Shown here piece by piece: positions 47,507 to 59,376 of a DNA stretch of 64,000 nt. Under the pieces are notes generated by a model, which was not told the DNA's origin, made no database searches, and saw only the letters and a list, made by a program, of their open reading frames with translations. The translations under genes were made by a program, and so were the position numbers. Source of the DNA: Hibiscus mutabilis (lineage: Eukaryota > Streptophyta > Magnoliopsida > Malvales > Malvaceae); NCBI GenBank assembly GCA_019671005.1, contig CM033728.1, positions 26,611,099-26,675,098 of the forward strand. The letters run 5' to 3'. Within the stretch, counting starts at the first letter, position 1. Every line of letters begins with the position of its first letter.

Positions 47507-47519
47507 TGGTATCAGAGCC
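47507..47519 (+). other. Primer binding site of element F (initiator tRNA-Met type)
   Basis: TGGTATCAGAGCC five bases after the LTR end. Confidence 0.9.
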
Positions 47520-47789
47520 AGGTTATGATTGTTGGGAATGGGTTATGGTTTGTTTATGCATGTTGGATCAGTTATTTGATATGCATGTAGATTGAATTGA
47601 GTTGATTGCTATACACGATTGTTGATTATGTGTTATATGCCATGTTAGGGTATAATTTGGGACACATTGCCTTATTACTACTAATGTAAAATATTTTTTA
47701 TTTGAATTGGAAGTCTTGGACCCTTGCTTGAAGATGGCCTAATCGTTTTTGTTTTGGTGTATTGTCATGCCATAGATTCTTTGTTTACG

Positions 47790-48930
47790 ATGCCACCGAG
47801 GAGAGAATTACATTTTAATGTGAATGCGGGAAGGCAGGAGGATGAGGATAATGTTATGCCTATTGAGGGGTTGCCACCTCCTCCACTGAATCCACCTGCG
47901 GGTTTGGAACAAGTACCACCTGTGTCGGTTGGGCCAGCGTTGGGTGATATGACACCTTTGAAACAGGCAATGATAGGAGCGTTCCAGGCCGCGATGGTTA
48001 GAGTGCATGTGCTTGCACCAGCACCGATTGCTGCTGCTAATCCGAGATTACCTTTAGAGCATTTACGTGGCCTGAAAGGGGTCGATTTTAGAGGGTTGAC
48101 GCTTGAGCCTTCCGATGAGTAGTTTGCCAGCACAGTTCGTATATTGGATTAGATGGGTTGTTCTGACGCTTGTAAGCTGGGATGTGTTGGATCTCTGTTG
48201 TAGGGAGATGCATATAGCTAGTAGACTACGGTGATTACGAGTATGGAGGCTGATAATGTGACATAGGAAACCTTCTAATCTACCTTTAGAAAGAAGTATC
48301 TCGGAGCTAGATACCAAGATGAGAAGAAATGCAAGTTCATGGCTTTGGTACAAGGGGATATGTTGGTATCTGAGTATGAGATACAGTTTGTGAGGCTGAG
48401 CCTGTATGCTTCTGAGTTGGTGCCTGATGAGAGGAGCCGTTGTAACCACTTCCGTTATGGATTGACTCATAAGGTTAAGACATATATGTTGGTTGCAGAG
48501 TGTGTTGATTTTGATGTGTTGGTTTTGAGAGCCAAGGATATTAAGTAGAGTTTGGGTTTGACATCCCGTGCTAGAGGATCTGGTCATGGTAAGAGAGCCA
48601 CCGATTCTAATATTAGTGGTGGTTAGTATAAGAGGCATTGAGACCGGAGACATCGACCTGAGCTTGGGTAGAGAGGTCAGCTAGGGCAGAGTTTCAGAGG
48701 TGGAATACCTAAATATGCTCAGTGTGGGAAGAGACATTCCGAGGTTTGCTGGAGGTCGAATAAGGTTTGCTGGGGTTGTGGATCTCAAGACCATATTAGA
48801 CGCGACTGTCCACAGGCAGGACGAGTTGGTCCAGTTCCTATACCGGTTGTAGCTAATGCTTGTTGGAGTTGTGGGTTGACTGATCATGTGAGGCGTGATT
48901 GCCCTATGTTAGCTAAAGGTGCGTAGCCTC
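47790..48930 (+). pseudogene. gag of element F
   Basis: Likely start MPPRRELHFNV at 47790; the MPPRR start is common in this clade. A Pro-rich N-terminus leads to LRGLKGVDFRGL (capsid start), a stop at 48120, then RKKYLGARYQDEKK, FMALVQGDMLVSEYE and VRLSLYASELVPDE in an open frame to 48548. Zinc knuckles at about 48711-48905: a first CGKRHSEVCW motif with its leading Cys lost, then CWGCGSQDHIRRDC and CWSCGLTDHVRRDC, both intact CCHC. Four or more stops. Confidence 0.88.
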
Positions 48931-49010
48931 CTGAACCTGCTGTGGTTGCCCCGAGAGGTCAAGGGCATGGACGAGGACATTTCTAACCGAGAGATGGTGG
49001 GTGTAGGACT

Positions 49011-49580
49011 GTGGCACACACTATTGTTTTCCAACCAGAGGGTGGAGGTCCCGCGAGGGTGTATGTGCATCGTGAGGGGTGTAACGATACTGATATGATT
49101 GTAGGTTCCTTTACTTTGCAATCTTTGCCATTGTTTTCAATGGTTGATTCTGGTTCCACCCATTCATATATTCTGAGTGAGCTTGCACAATTACTTGATA
49201 TACCTGTTGAGATTTTGGATGTTGGTGTTCGAGTAACTAGTTCTTTGGGCGAAACGGTTGTGGTTAGGAAGTTATATCGAAGGTGACATTTAATGGTGCA
49301 AGTTTATGAGTTTGCCATGGATTTGATAGAGTTGCCATTCCAAGGTTTTGATGTAATTTTAGGGATGGATTGGTTTTCTGAGCATAGGGCAGTTATGGAT
49401 TTTGAAACAAAACGGATATCCTTGCGTCTTGTCAATGATTATGAAGTTGTGGTGGTTGGCGAGAATGCAAAGTTCCTAGCCAATGTTGTTTCAGCTTTGG
49501 AAACAAGTCGAGTGTTCAAACTCGGATGTCAGGCCTATTTGGTCTATGTTATGAAACCTAGATCTAAGGGTGCACGTGTG
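49011..49580 (+). pseudogene. Aspartic protease of element F
   Basis: Open frame 49011-49286 contains LFSMVDSGSTHSYILSELA, the active site in the classical DSG form, and LDIPVEILDVGVRVTSSLG. After a stop, 49293-49583 continues with FDVILGMDWFSEHRAVMDF, the flap-distal block. Cleaves the polyprotein in intact relatives. One stop at 49287 breaks it. Confidence 0.88.
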
Positions 49581-49588
49581 TAGGACAT

Positions 49589-50330
49589 CCGTACTGTTTC
49601 TGATTTTCTAGGAGTTTTTCCTAAAGAGTTGCCAGGGTTGCCACCGGATAGGGAGGTAGAGTTTAAAATTGAGACGTGTGTTGATACAGCTCCTGTGTCC
49701 ATTGCGCCTTATCTCATAGAACCTAAGGAATTGAAGGAGATGAAGACGCAGTTGCAAGAGCTGTTTGATCGAGGTTTCATTAGACCTAGTGTTGCACCCT
49801 AGGTGCATCGTTGTTATTTGTGAAGAAGAAGGATAGCACGATAAGGACGTGCATCGATTATCGGCAACTGAATAAGATGATGATTAAGAATAAATATCCC
49901 TTGTCGTGGATTGATGATTTGTTTGATCATTTTAGTGGTGCTTCGGTGTTCTCTAAGATAGATTTGAGGTCTGGGTACTATTAGTTGAAAGTGAAGGATG
50001 TAGATGTGCCAAAGACTGCCTTCCGTACAAGGTATGGTCATGATGAGTTTTTGGTTATGCCTTTCGGTTTGACAAATGCCCTAGTTGCGTTTATGGACAT
50101 GATGAATCGAGTGTTTCATGAGTACCTTGATCAGTTCATGGTAGTGTTCATAGACGATATTCTCGTGTACTCCCGTACCGAGGAAGAGCATGATCGGCAT
50201 TTGCGGATAGTGTTGCAAATGCTGAAGGATAATCAGTTATATGCTAAGTTGAGCAAGTGCGAGTTTTGGCTTAAAGAGGTGATGTTCCTTGGTCATGTGG
50301 TTTACGCGGAGGGTATTCCCGTTGATCCAC
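49589..50330 (+). pseudogene. Reverse transcriptase of element F
   Basis: FLGVFPKELPGLPPDREVEF opens the linker, then PKELKEMKTQLQELFDRGF. Near 49800 a lost base and a stop replace the expected PWGAS block; the shifted frame still reads CIDYRQLN and WIDDLFDHF. From 49985 the frame is open: [20 protein letters not shown], then [20 protein letters not shown] with the catalytic aspartates at about 50147-50164, and [15 protein letters not shown]. One frameshift and two stops. Confidence 0.9.
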
Positions 50331-50990
50331 AAAAAATTGAGGATATTCTCAATTGGAAGCAACCTAAGTTTGTATCAGAGGTGAGTAGTTTTCTTGGGTT
50401 GGCTGGTTATTATCACCGTTTTGTTGAGGGGTTCTTGAGTATTGCAGCATCATTGACCAAGTTGTTGCAAAATAATGTTCCCTTTGTGTGGATGGAGAAG
50501 CAAAAACAGGGTTTTGAAAAGTTGAAAGAGGTTTTGACATACGCTCATGTGTTGATTCAGCCCGAATCTGGGAAGGAGTTTGTGGTTTATAGTGATGCAA
50601 TGTATGTTGGCTTGGGTTGTGTGCTCATGCAGGGTGGGAAGGTTGTGGCTATGCATCTAGACAGTTGAAAGTTCATGAGCGCAATTATCCAAGTCATGAT
50701 TTGGATCTTGCAACTGTGGTGTCCACTTAGAAAATTTGGCGACATTACCTCTATGGTGAGAAGTGTATGGTTTTTACAGATCATAAGAGCCTAAAATATC
50801 TGATGTCGCAGAAAGAGTTGAACTTTAGGCAGGGAAGATGGTTGAAGTTGCTTAAGGATTACAATTTAACCATTGAGTATCATTCGGGTAAAGCAAATGT
50901 GGTGGCGGATGCTTTGAGTAGAAAAGTTGTGGTTGAGTTGAGAGCTATGTTTGCTCGGTTGAGTGTAACTCGTGATGGGGCTTGTTAGCC
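50331..50990 (+). pseudogene. RNase H region of element F
   Basis: [16 protein letters not shown], then [20 protein letters not shown] with the Asp of the YSDA block kept. A frameshift at about 50650 breaks the YASRQL block. The domain resumes with [37 protein letters not shown] to 50990. Confidence 0.88.
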
Positions 50991-51655
50991 GAGTTGCAAG
51001 TTAAGCCTACGTTATCACAGTTGATTAAAGCTAAGCAACTGTACGATGATTCGTTGGTTGGGCATGTTAAGGACATAGCGGATGGAAATCTGTCAGATTT
51101 TCATTTTGATGATGACAGAGTTTTGTGTTTCAAGGGTTGGATAGTGGTGTCGAATGATTCGGATTTGAGGCACACTATCTTGGCGGAGGCACACTCTAGT
51201 CCTTTTGCTATGCATCCTGGTAGTGTTAAGATGTATCGTGATTTAAGGGTGGCATACTACTGGGTTGGGTTGAAAAAGGATGTGGCTCAGCTTGTTTCCA
51301 TGTGCATGGTATGTCAGTGGGTCAAGGTTGAACATCAATTTCCATCTGAGTTGTTGCAACCGCTGAAAATTTCAGAGTGGAAATAGGGGAGAATACCATA
51401 GATTTTGTAACAGATTTCCCATTGACACCGGCTAAAAAAGATTCTATTTAGGTGATTGTTGATTGGTTCACAAAGTGTGCACATTTCCTGCCAGTGCATA
51501 CAACGTATACCTTGGACAAGTTGGTGGATTTGTATATAGCTGAGATTGTGCACTTGCAAGGTGTACCTAAATCCATTGTTTCGGATAAGGATTCGAGGTT
51601 TACGGTAAGGTTTTGGAGAAGTCTACACCAGGCTTTGGGTTCAAGGTAGAGTTTT
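50982..51655 (+). pseudogene. Integrase zinc-binding and core, element F
   Basis: 51175-51330 carries the H-H-C-C set: LRHTILAEAHSSPFAMHPGS then CMVCQ. A frameshift at 51387 follows SEWK; then TIDF with the first Asp in another frame, VIVDWFTKCAHFLPV, and SIVSDKDSRFTVRFW with the second Asp. A stop at about 51648 interrupts before the catalytic Glu. Confidence 0.88.
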
Positions 51656-51661
51656 AGCACT

Positions 51662-52453
51662 GTGTATCATCCTCAGTTAGATGGGCAGTCTGAGATAGTT
51701 TTCCAGGTTTTGGAGGATATGCTAAGATGTTGCATTATTGAGTTCCAAGGAACCTGGGAGAAACATTTGCCTTTAGGTGAGTTTGCTTACAATAATAGTT
51801 ATCAGGCGAGTATAAAGATGGCACCTTATGAGGTGTTATATGGCCGAAGGTGTCGTACGTCCTTATGTTGGGCTGAGGTAGGGGAAAAGCATGTTACCCT
51901 GCCAGATGTATTGAAAGATACAGATGAGAAGGTTAATCTTGTATGCGATCGGTTGAAAGTGGCTACAGATCGGCAGAAATCTTACGCAGATCTGAAGCGT
52001 AAGAAGGTTGAATATGCGGTGGGTGATCGCGTATTCTTGAAAGTGTCACCATGGAAAAAGGTGATGAGATTCGGACGTAAGGGTAAGCTTAGTCTGAGGT
52101 TCATTGGACCATATAAGGTTATTGAACGTGTGGGTCCTGTAGCATATCGGTTGAGGTTGCCTCTTGAGTTGGAGAAAATTCATGTGTTCCATGTTTCAAT
52201 GTTGAGGAGATATCGATCTGATCCATCGCACGTTATTCCAGTGGAGGATGTTGAGTTGTGGTCAGATTTGTCCTATGATGAGGAACCGATGGAGCTTCTT
52301 GATACCAGCAATAAGGTTCTACGTGGGAAGACGATAGAGCTTGTTAAGGTATTGTGGCGGCATCGGGGAGTTGAGGAGGTCACATGGGAGAGTAAGTCAG
52401 ACATGAAAGAGCAATTTCCGCATCTTTTTCCCCCAGGTAAATTTCGCGGATGA
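51662..52453 (+). CDS. Integrase end, C-terminal block and chromodomain of element F (open 263-codon fragment)
   Basis: The longest open frame in the window. LDGQSEIVFQVLEDML holds the catalytic Glu; FAYNNSYQASIKMAPYEVLY, RKKVEYAVGDRVFLKVSPWK, RFGRKGKLSLRFIGPYKVIE and VFHVSMLRRYRSDPSHVI follow (one residue is missing in the KIHDVFHVS block). DLSYDEEPMEL, RGKTIELVKVLWRHRGVEEV and TWESKSDMKEQFPHLFPP are the chromodomain. It is the tail of a polyprotein, not a gene of its own; the ATG at 51662 is internal. Confidence 0.9.
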   Translation: MYHPQLDGQSEIVFQVLEDMLRCCIIEFQGTWEKHLPLGEFAYNNSYQASIKMAPYEVLYGRRCRTSLCWAEVGEKHVTLPDVLKDTDEKVNLVCDRLKVATDRQKSYADLKRKKVEYAVGDRVFLKVSPWKKVMRFGRKGKLSLRFIGPYKVIERVGPVAYRLRLPLELEKIHVFHVSMLRRYRSDPSHVIPVEDVELWSDLSYDEEPMELLDTSNKVLRGKTIELVKVLWRHRGVEEVTWESKSDMKEQFPHLFPPGKFRG

Positions 52454-52460
52454 AATTTCT

Positions 52461-52475
52461 TAAGTGGGGGAGAAT
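52461..52475 (+). other. Polypurine tract of element F
   Basis: TAAGTGGGGGAGAAT directly before TGTAACACCCC. Confidence 0.9.
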
Positions 52476-54956
52476 TGTAACACCCCAGTTTTGTGCCTAG
52501 GGGTTTTGGGATGGTTTAGTCAGTCTGGTGGACCAAAATTAGAGATTCGAGATTTAAATTGGATTGAATATTTTTAAAAGGGATAAAAATATGGGAAAAT
52601 AGTCTAAAATATTTATTAATTATATATATGATTTTGGTGAAAACAATTTTGGAAAAAGAAATTCAAAAATGGGACATTGTGAGTTAGTGACTAAAACGCA
52701 AAGTCTCAAAAACTGTTTTTAGTGACTGTTTTGAAAATGGGTCAAAACTTTGAATCTTTAAGGAGCTAATAATCCAAAGGGGTTTCATCAGATTTCTTCC
52801 TTTAATAGTTTTTAAGAGGTATAAATAGTAGAGATAATTAATTAAACACAGTTAAGCTTTTTAAATGAATTTCACGTAACTAACTTTGTAACTTCTTTCT
52901 CTCTAATTCTCTCCAGCCAAACACATTTCCAACTTCAATTTCTTCAGGTAAATTTAGGATTTCAAAGAATTTTTGAATTCCAATTGATTTTTAAAACTTT
53001 TACATCAAGTACTTATTGTTTCTACCTTGATTTTCATGGTCTATAAAGCAATAGAGGGGAGAAATCAGCATTGGAGGTTCTTCTCCTTTAATGAAAGGTT
53101 CTTTACTGAAATTCCTAATTTCTTGATCAATTTTATATGATTTTCAATGGGTTTTGATTAATTAAACTCGGATTTATGGTTTATTTGGTGGTTTATGATG
53201 TAAAATTGAAGAAATTAGTAGTGATCTGTTTTTGCTGAGTTGAGGATTTGTTTATACATTGATTTTGATGTTTAATATGATAATGAAGTGAGTTTTGATG
53301 ATAGAATCTCGGAATCTATTGAATCTCTAGTTTGTTAGATTGGTAGTTAATAGATTTTGAGGTGTTGAGGTTAATTATTGGTTGCTGGAGGTATAAGGTT
53401 GTTTTAGGTTGTTTTTTTTATGTTAATTGATGTTTTTTGAAGGTTGAGATTCGTAGTTGTGGGCTGGGTTGAGGTTTTTAGTGAATCAATGATGTTTTCG
53501 GTTTATAGGTTGTGGTGTTGTGGGGGATTATAGTTACATAAATTATAATTGATGGTTTCTGTGAGTTTGGATGCATTATAATGCATTGGATCTTCTGTTG
53601 TGATGTGTTTGGAACAGGGGAAGTTAATCCGGAAGTGAACCTTGGTGTTGAGGAGTTTCCAGAATCTTAATTTGACATCGACAAGGGAGGCGTTGCTTTG
53701 TTGGTGACTGAAACGAATAAGAATGGCCTTTCAAAGATTTGAAAAGGTTTAATGGGAGTCTAGACTAGGCTTGATACGCTGGTCTAAGGCTCGAAAGTAA
53801 GTAAAGTGGATTTCTCTCTCGATTTCAGTTGGCAAATGATTTATGAATGCACTTGTTAAATGATTGTTTACCTCCTATTTTATGCATGAAATAAGCATGG
53901 TTCAATGCTGGGAATTGATATGAAATGATGTTAGATGCATTTGGAAAGTAATGCATGATTTTAAAGAATGTTTATGAACATGGCTTATCCATGGTTTAAT
54001 GCAAAATGAAATGATTTGAATGATGCATATGAAAACAGTGAGGTATGTTTATAAAAGTGGATTATATTGGCAAGTGATGAATTGAAAATGTTATGAAAGT
54101 GTTATCGGATATAATTGGTCGGGCATTGGATTTAAAGTGCACTATAATAAGTCGCCCTTGGTTGTAGAGGTAGTACGAGAGGTACCTACTCCGATCATGT
54201 GAACCCCAATGTTGTTGAGGTAACACTTAGATGGCTTTTACTCCAGCCATGAGTTGTGGAGGTTGATGCGTCAAGTGTGTGAACTCCGCGTTGGAGGATT
54301 AGCCTTGGTAGTGTAGAGGTGGTGCATGTGTTGCATAACTCCATGCCAATGGGCTGCAAGAGATTACGAAATCTCTTGGGATATCTGTGTATCTGATGTT
54401 AATGATGATTTATGGAAAGGATGCATATGGTAACGAATCACTTGGAAGCCAATATAATGTTTTAAATTGTATCATGTTGATGGATTGGTTTGAATGATGT
54501 GATTTATATGAGTTATACTCCTTAAGCTTTGCATATGGGATGTTATGCTTGGGTAGGCTTAAGTGGAGGAAATTGCATATGGGAATATGCTATGGAAATC
54601 CATGATACATATTGTATATGGTTTGATATGCTGCTTTTGTAAAGATTAAGTGCATGTTATGAAAGAGTGGCATGATTGTTCTAAATTAAAATTGCATTGG
54701 ATGATGTTTTGTATTTTGAGCGCTCCTCCCTAAGCAATGATTTCTTACGCTCTCTTTTATCATCAATGCAGATTGATTAAGTGCAAGTGGCCTAGCAAGC
54801 AAGGAGGGAATACTCAAGACTTGAATTACCAAAGTATGTTTGAGTTTTATGTAGTAATAAAGGCAATGTGGCTTAAATGTTGTTTGGAGGGTTTGAGTGG
54901 TTACCTCTCTGTTTGAGCAAGTTTATATTGTTGATTTGGACTTATGATAAGCTTGG
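52476..54956 (+). repeat. Element F 3' LTR, first part (up to element G)
   Basis: TGTAACACCCCAGTTTTG; collinear with 44035 to about 46435. Ends with CTTGG (54952-54956), the target duplicated by G. Confidence 0.93.
52820..52827 (+). promoter_or_regulatory. TATA box in element F 3' LTR
   Basis: TATAAATA, same context as 44287-44294. In a 3' LTR it would drive outward transcription, into G. Confidence 0.5.
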
Positions 54957-55136
54957 TGTTAAGTATGGCTCGGTTTACTCTTATATGATGTATTTGTAAC
55001 CTAATTGTTTTATTAATCTCATAATAAGAAAATAGCCGCTCATCGCTCTCGTGGACGTAAGCATATTACCGAACCTCGTTAAAATCCCGTGTTCTTGTTT
55101 GTTTAATTCCTTGCCAATTATCGTGATTTCTCAACA
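54957..55136 (+). repeat. Element G 5' LTR
   Basis: Lacks about 26 bp that the 3' LTR has after TATGGCTC. Over the remaining length I count about 13 differences between the two, all but one transitions. Contains GTGGACGTAAGC...CCGAACCTCGTTAAAATC, the copia LTR-end block also seen in H. Confidence 0.93.
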
Positions 55137-55138
55137 AT

Positions 55139-55151
55139 TGGTATCAGTAGC
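55139..55151 (+). other. Primer binding site of element G
   Basis: TGGTATCAGTAGC two bases after the LTR; initiator tRNA-Met type with one extra T. Confidence 0.8.
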
Positions 55152-55164
55152 CAGGTGCAAAATT

Positions 55165-55915
55165 CGAAGTGGCAAAATTTAATGGTGAGGGTAACTTCGG
55201 ATTTTGATAGACGAGGGTAAAGGATTTGCTAGCGCAGCAAGGGATTTTAAAGGCTTTACGATCTGCAAAACCAGCATCGATGGAGGATGAAGAATGGAAA
55301 GAAATACAGGAGCGAGCGACAGCAACCATACGGTTATGTTTGGCAGATTAGATTATGTATCACGTAATGGATCTGTCGACCCGAGAAGAAATATGGAAGA
55401 AATTGGAAAGTCAATTTAAGGGGAAATCTCTAACAAATAAATTGTATCTGAAGTAAAGGTTGTATGGGCTGAAGATGTAGGAAGGTCATGATTTGGCGCA
55501 GCACGTGAATGTCTTCAATCAAATAATCACAGATTTGGCTCACCTTTATGTGAAGATTGAGGATGAAGATAGAGCAATGATTCTATTGTGTTCATTGCCT
55601 TCCTTTTATGAACACATGGTGACTACTCTTACATATGGGAAAGAAACAATCAAAACTAAAGAGATTACTGCAACTTTGTTGGCTCACAACCAGTAGAAGC
55701 AGAATGTAGGGGAAATATCTCATGCTGATAGTTTATATGTTAAGGGTAATCAAGGTCGTGGAAGGAAGTCAAATAAGGAGGGTTCTGGAAAACGAAATTC
55801 TAGACCAAAGTCTAGAGGCAAAAAAGATGATTCATTGCTACAAGTGCAAGGAGCCAGGACATATGAAGCGAGACTATCCAAAGTTAAAAAGGCAGACAGA
55901 TGATAAACATGATGC
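55165..55915 (+). pseudogene. gag of element G with altered zinc knuckle
   Basis: VAKFNGEGNFGF opens the copia gag; VKDLLAQQGILKAL, EEIWKKLESQFKGKSLTNKL and HVNVFNQIITDLAHLYVKIE, LLCSLPSFYEHMVTTL follow, with four stops. A frameshift at about 55830 leads to the zinc knuckle CYKCKEPGHMKRDY: the last Cys of the CCHC set is replaced by Tyr. Confidence 0.88.
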
Positions 55916-56370
55916 ATCATCCAAAACTGTGAATGTGGTGCAGAATTACAGTTCAAATTGCAGTGATGGTGATATGCTTTCTATTTCAACAACTCAGTTC
56001 ACGGATGCATGGATTCTTGATTCAGGATGCTCTTATCATATAACGCCTAACAAGGAGTGGTTTTCTACTTATGTGTCTGTTAATTCTGGTTCAGTCTATT
56101 TAGGTGATGATAGATGTTGCAATATTGTTGGTATTGGCGAAGTCAGAATTAAGATGTATGATCGCATTGTTAGAACATTATGTGATGTTAGGCGTATACC
56201 AGATTTGAAAAAGAATCTAATTTCCTTGGGCACTTTGCATAAGAATGGTTTTATTCCTAAAGCAAATGATGATAGGGAAACCATTAGAATTGTTAAAGGT
56301 GCATTGACTGTGATGAAAGGAATGATAACTGTAGGGAATATCTATAAACTGTAGGGAATATCTATAAACT
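55916..56370 (+). pseudogene. Protease and pre-integrase region of element G
   Basis: AWILDSGCSYHITPNKEWFS carries the copia protease active site (DSGCS-H). YLGDDRCCNIVGIGEVRIKM, VRRIPDLKKNLISLGTLHKN follow. The frame ends at 56354 near a duplicated TAGGGAATATCTATAAACTG (about 56333-56372) that shifts the frame. Confidence 0.88.
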
Positions 56371-57298
56371 GTTAGGGAGTACAGTTGTAGGTGGAGCTCA
56401 TTTTGTTGAGTCATATGATGATAATACAAAACTGTGGCACATTCGTCTTGGTCATCTTAGTGAACGTAGAATGGCTGAATTGCATAAAAGAAATTTGTTG
56501 AATGGTGTTAAAAGCTGCAAGCTCGATTTTTGTAAGTTTTGTGTTCTTGGTAAACATACTAAAGTTAGTTTCATGACTGGAAAGCGCAAAACTGAAGGGA
56601 TTCTTGACTATGTGCATTCTGATGTATGGGGGCCTACCAGGGAATCATCATTGGGTGGATCTATGTATTATGTTACTTTTATTAACGATTTTTCTAAGAA
56701 AGTTTGGGTGTATTTCTTGAAACAAAAATCTGAAGTATTTGCCAAGTTCTAGATGTGGAAAGCTGAGGTGGAGAACCAAACTGGTAAAAAGCTTAAGTAT
56801 TTAAGGTCTGATAATGGCACAAAGTACACAGATTCACAGTTTCAAAAATTATGCGAAGAGCATGGGATTTAGAGACATTTTTCATCGCGCAAGACACCAC
56901 AACAAAATGGTGTTGCTGAAAAGATGAACAGGTCATTAACTGAGAGGGCTCGGTGCTTGAGACTGAATGCAGGGCTTCCTAAAAGCTTCTGGGCAGAGGC
57001 TGTGAGTATGGTATGCTACCTCATTAACAGGTCACCACGGGCATCTTTGGGTGGCAAAGTTGCAGAAGAGGTATGGACAGGTAATGTAGTTGATTTTGAT
57101 CACTTACAGATTTTTGGTTGTCCTACTTATATGCATGTACCTGGTGATGTAAGATCAAAACTTGATGCAAAGTCAAGGAAGTGCATTTTTCTAGACTATA
57201 AGAAAATTGTCAAAAGGTACAAGTTTTGGGATCTGATTGCAAAGAAAATAGTGATCAGTAGAGATGCAATTTTTGATGAGCAGTTCATGTTGCAGTAG
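56371..57298 (+). pseudogene. Integrase of element G
   Basis: LWHIRLGHLSERRM and CKLDFCKFCVLGKH form the H-H-C-C zinc-binding site. YVHSDVWGP gives the first Asp, YLRSDNGTKYTDSQF the second, QNGVAEKMNRSLTERAR the Glu, so the catalytic triad is present. Stops at 56750 and 56870 interrupt the core. LINRSPRASLGGKVAEEVW and IFGCPTYMHVP, then KCIFLDYKK close the domain. Confidence 0.9.
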
Positions 57299-58390
57299 AA
57301 CCAACACAAGGTGCTAGTGGATTTAGAATCGTATCAATAGCAGCTGAGAAAGGTGAAAGTTCTAATTCAACATCTAGTGGTTCTAATACAGTTGATTTGC
57401 AGGATTATAATCGACCCAAAGATAGAGAGAGACACACCAATATAAAGTCTCCATGCAAATTGTGTTTTGAAGACATGGTGTCTTTTGCACTTCACATTAG
57501 CAATGATGATCCAGCTACTTTTCAAAGAGCTATCACTAGTCCGGAAAAAGGGAAATGGATGGCTGCAATGGTTGAGGAGATGAAGTCTCTGCATAAAAAG
57601 TCATACATGGGAGCTAGTTCGGCTTCCTGAGGGAAAGAAGGTTATTGGTTGCAAATGGGCGTATAAAAGGAAACCAGCAGTATCAGAAAAAGATGGGAAA
57701 AGTTCAAGGCTCAATTGGTAGTAAAGGGTTTTAAACAGCAGAAGGGGGTTGATTATGATGAAATCTTTTCTCCTGTGGTTAGGCATACTTCAATCAGGGA
57801 AGTACTTGCATTAGTAGCTAGTTGGGATTTGCATTTAGAGCAGAAGGATGTTAAAACTGCTTTTTTGCATGGTGATCTAGAGGAGCAGATTTATATGAAG
57901 CAGCCAGAAGGGTTCACTCAATCAGGATATGAGCATCTAGTTTGCAGGTTAAAGAAATCTTTGTATGGGTTGAAACAGTCTCCAAGACAATGGTACAAAC
58001 GATTCGACTCCTACATGATTCAGATTGGCTACAAGTGATGTAAGTATGATTGTTGTGTTTATGTTAAAAACCTTGATGGTGGTTCTTTTATTTTTTCTGC
58101 TACTGTATGTTGATGATATGTTGATTGTTACGAAAAATTTGCATGATGTTGTTGGTTTGAAAGCTTTATTGAGCTAGGAATTTGACATGAAAGACTTAGG
58201 AGCTGCAAAGAAAATTCTTGGAATGGAGATTCACAGAGATAGAGGCTCAAGGAAAATGTGGTTATCTCAGCAAGGCTATGTTGAGAAAGTGTTTGACAGG
58301 TTTGGGATGAGCAATGCAAAGCCCGTGAGCACTCTATTGGCAAATCATTTTAGTCTTTCTTCAAAACAGTGCCCGAAGACAAAATAAGGA
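57299..58390 (+). pseudogene. Reverse transcriptase of element G
   Basis: EEMKSLHKK, then after a frame break LVRLPEGKKVIGCKWAYKRK. VKGFKQQKGVDYDEIFSPVV, KTAFLHGDLEEQIYMKQPEG and CRLKKSLYGLKQSPRQWYKR run open at 57715-58038. The YVDDM catalytic block at about 58110 is recognisable in a shifted frame after a stop. MKDLGAAKKILGMEIHRDRG begins the last open piece (58187-58387). Confidence 0.88.
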
Positions 58391-59076
58391 AATTGAAGAG
58401 ATGGAAAATGTTCCATATGCCAGTGCTGTAGGCTGCCTGATGTATGTGATGGCATGTAATCGCCCTAATTTAGCTCATGCTGTTAATCAAGTCTGTAAAT
58501 ACATGTCTAAACCAGGTAGACGACATTGGGAAGCTGTCAAGTGGATTTTTAGGTTTTGAAGGGTACTGTAGGACATGGAATTGTTTTTGGTAGTCAGCAA
58601 AATGATCCTATGGTTGTAGGATATGTGGATTCAGACTATACAGGTAATTTGGATGATAGAAGGTCTACAACTGGTATGTTTTTACTCTTGGTGGAGTGCC
58701 TATATGTTGGAAGTCAAATGTTCAGTCAATTGTGGCATTATCTACAACTGAAGTTGAATACATGGCAGTAGCTGAAGCTGCAAAAGAAGCCTTATGGCTT
58801 ATTGGGCTAGTGAAGGAATTGGGTATTCAACAAGGTGGAGTTCAGTTGCATTGTGATAGCCAAAATGCTATTCATTTGGCTAAGAATCAGGTGTATCATG
58901 CTATAACTAAGCATATTGATGTGAGGTTTCACAAGATTAGAGAGTTGATTGCATCTGGTGAGCTATTGTTACAGAAGGTGCATACCACAGACAATGCAGC
59001 TGATATGTTGACCAAGCCAATTACTACTAATAAGTTCATGCATTGCTTGGACTTGTTGAATGTTTGCAAATGCTAG
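58391..59076 (+). pseudogene. RNase H of element G
   Basis: YASAVGCLMYVMACNRPN-like phrases lead to VGYVDSDYTGNLDDRRSTTG (first Asp). A frameshift near 58690 leads to the last open piece 58696-59076 with SIVALSTTEVEYMAVAEAAK (Glu), LHCDSQNAIHLAKNQVYHAI (Asp), KHIDVRFHKIRE and TDNAADMLTKPI, the end of the polyprotein. Confidence 0.9.
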
Positions 59077-59150
59077 AGAAGCATGGTAGCCTAACCCACT
59101 TTGATATGTGAGAAACTCTCAGGTTAATCTCTTAAGGGGGCATGATGTTT

Positions 59151-59165
59151 GCCAAGGTGGAGATT
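59151..59165 (+). other. Polypurine tract of element G
   Basis: GCCAAGGTGGAGATT directly before the 3' LTR, the usual copia form. Confidence 0.85.
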
Positions 59166-59371
59166 TGTTAAGTATGGCTCATATACTAGAAAAAGGACAG
59201 ATGCCGGGGTTACTCTTATATGATGTATTTGTAACCTAATTGTTTTATTAATCTCATAATAGGAAAACAGTCGCTCATCGCTCCCGAGGACGTAAGCATA
59301 TTGCCAAACCTCGTTAAAATCTTGTGTTCTTGTTTGTTTAATTCCTTGCTGATTATCGTGATTTCTCGACA
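59166..59371 (+). repeat. Element G 3' LTR
   Basis: TGTTAAGTATGG to CTCGACA, followed by CTTGG. Carries the 26 bp absent from the 5' LTR (ATACTAGAAAAAGGACAG region). Confidence 0.93.
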
Positions 59372-59376
59372 CTTGG

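Larger units (their letters stand above)
54957..59371 (+). mobile_element. Element G: small-LTR Ty1/copia retrotransposon inside the F 3' LTR, target duplication CTTGG
   Basis: LTRs 54957-55136 (180 bp) and 59166-59371 (206 bp), TGTTAAGTATGG to TCNACA, flanked by perfect CTTGG (54952-54956, 59372-59376). Domain order gag-PR-IN-RT-RH is diagnostic of Ty1/copia. Short LTRs and sequence style resemble the Tork/Tnt1 side, tentatively. Full length (4415 bp) but with stops and frameshifts in every domain. Confidence 0.95.
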
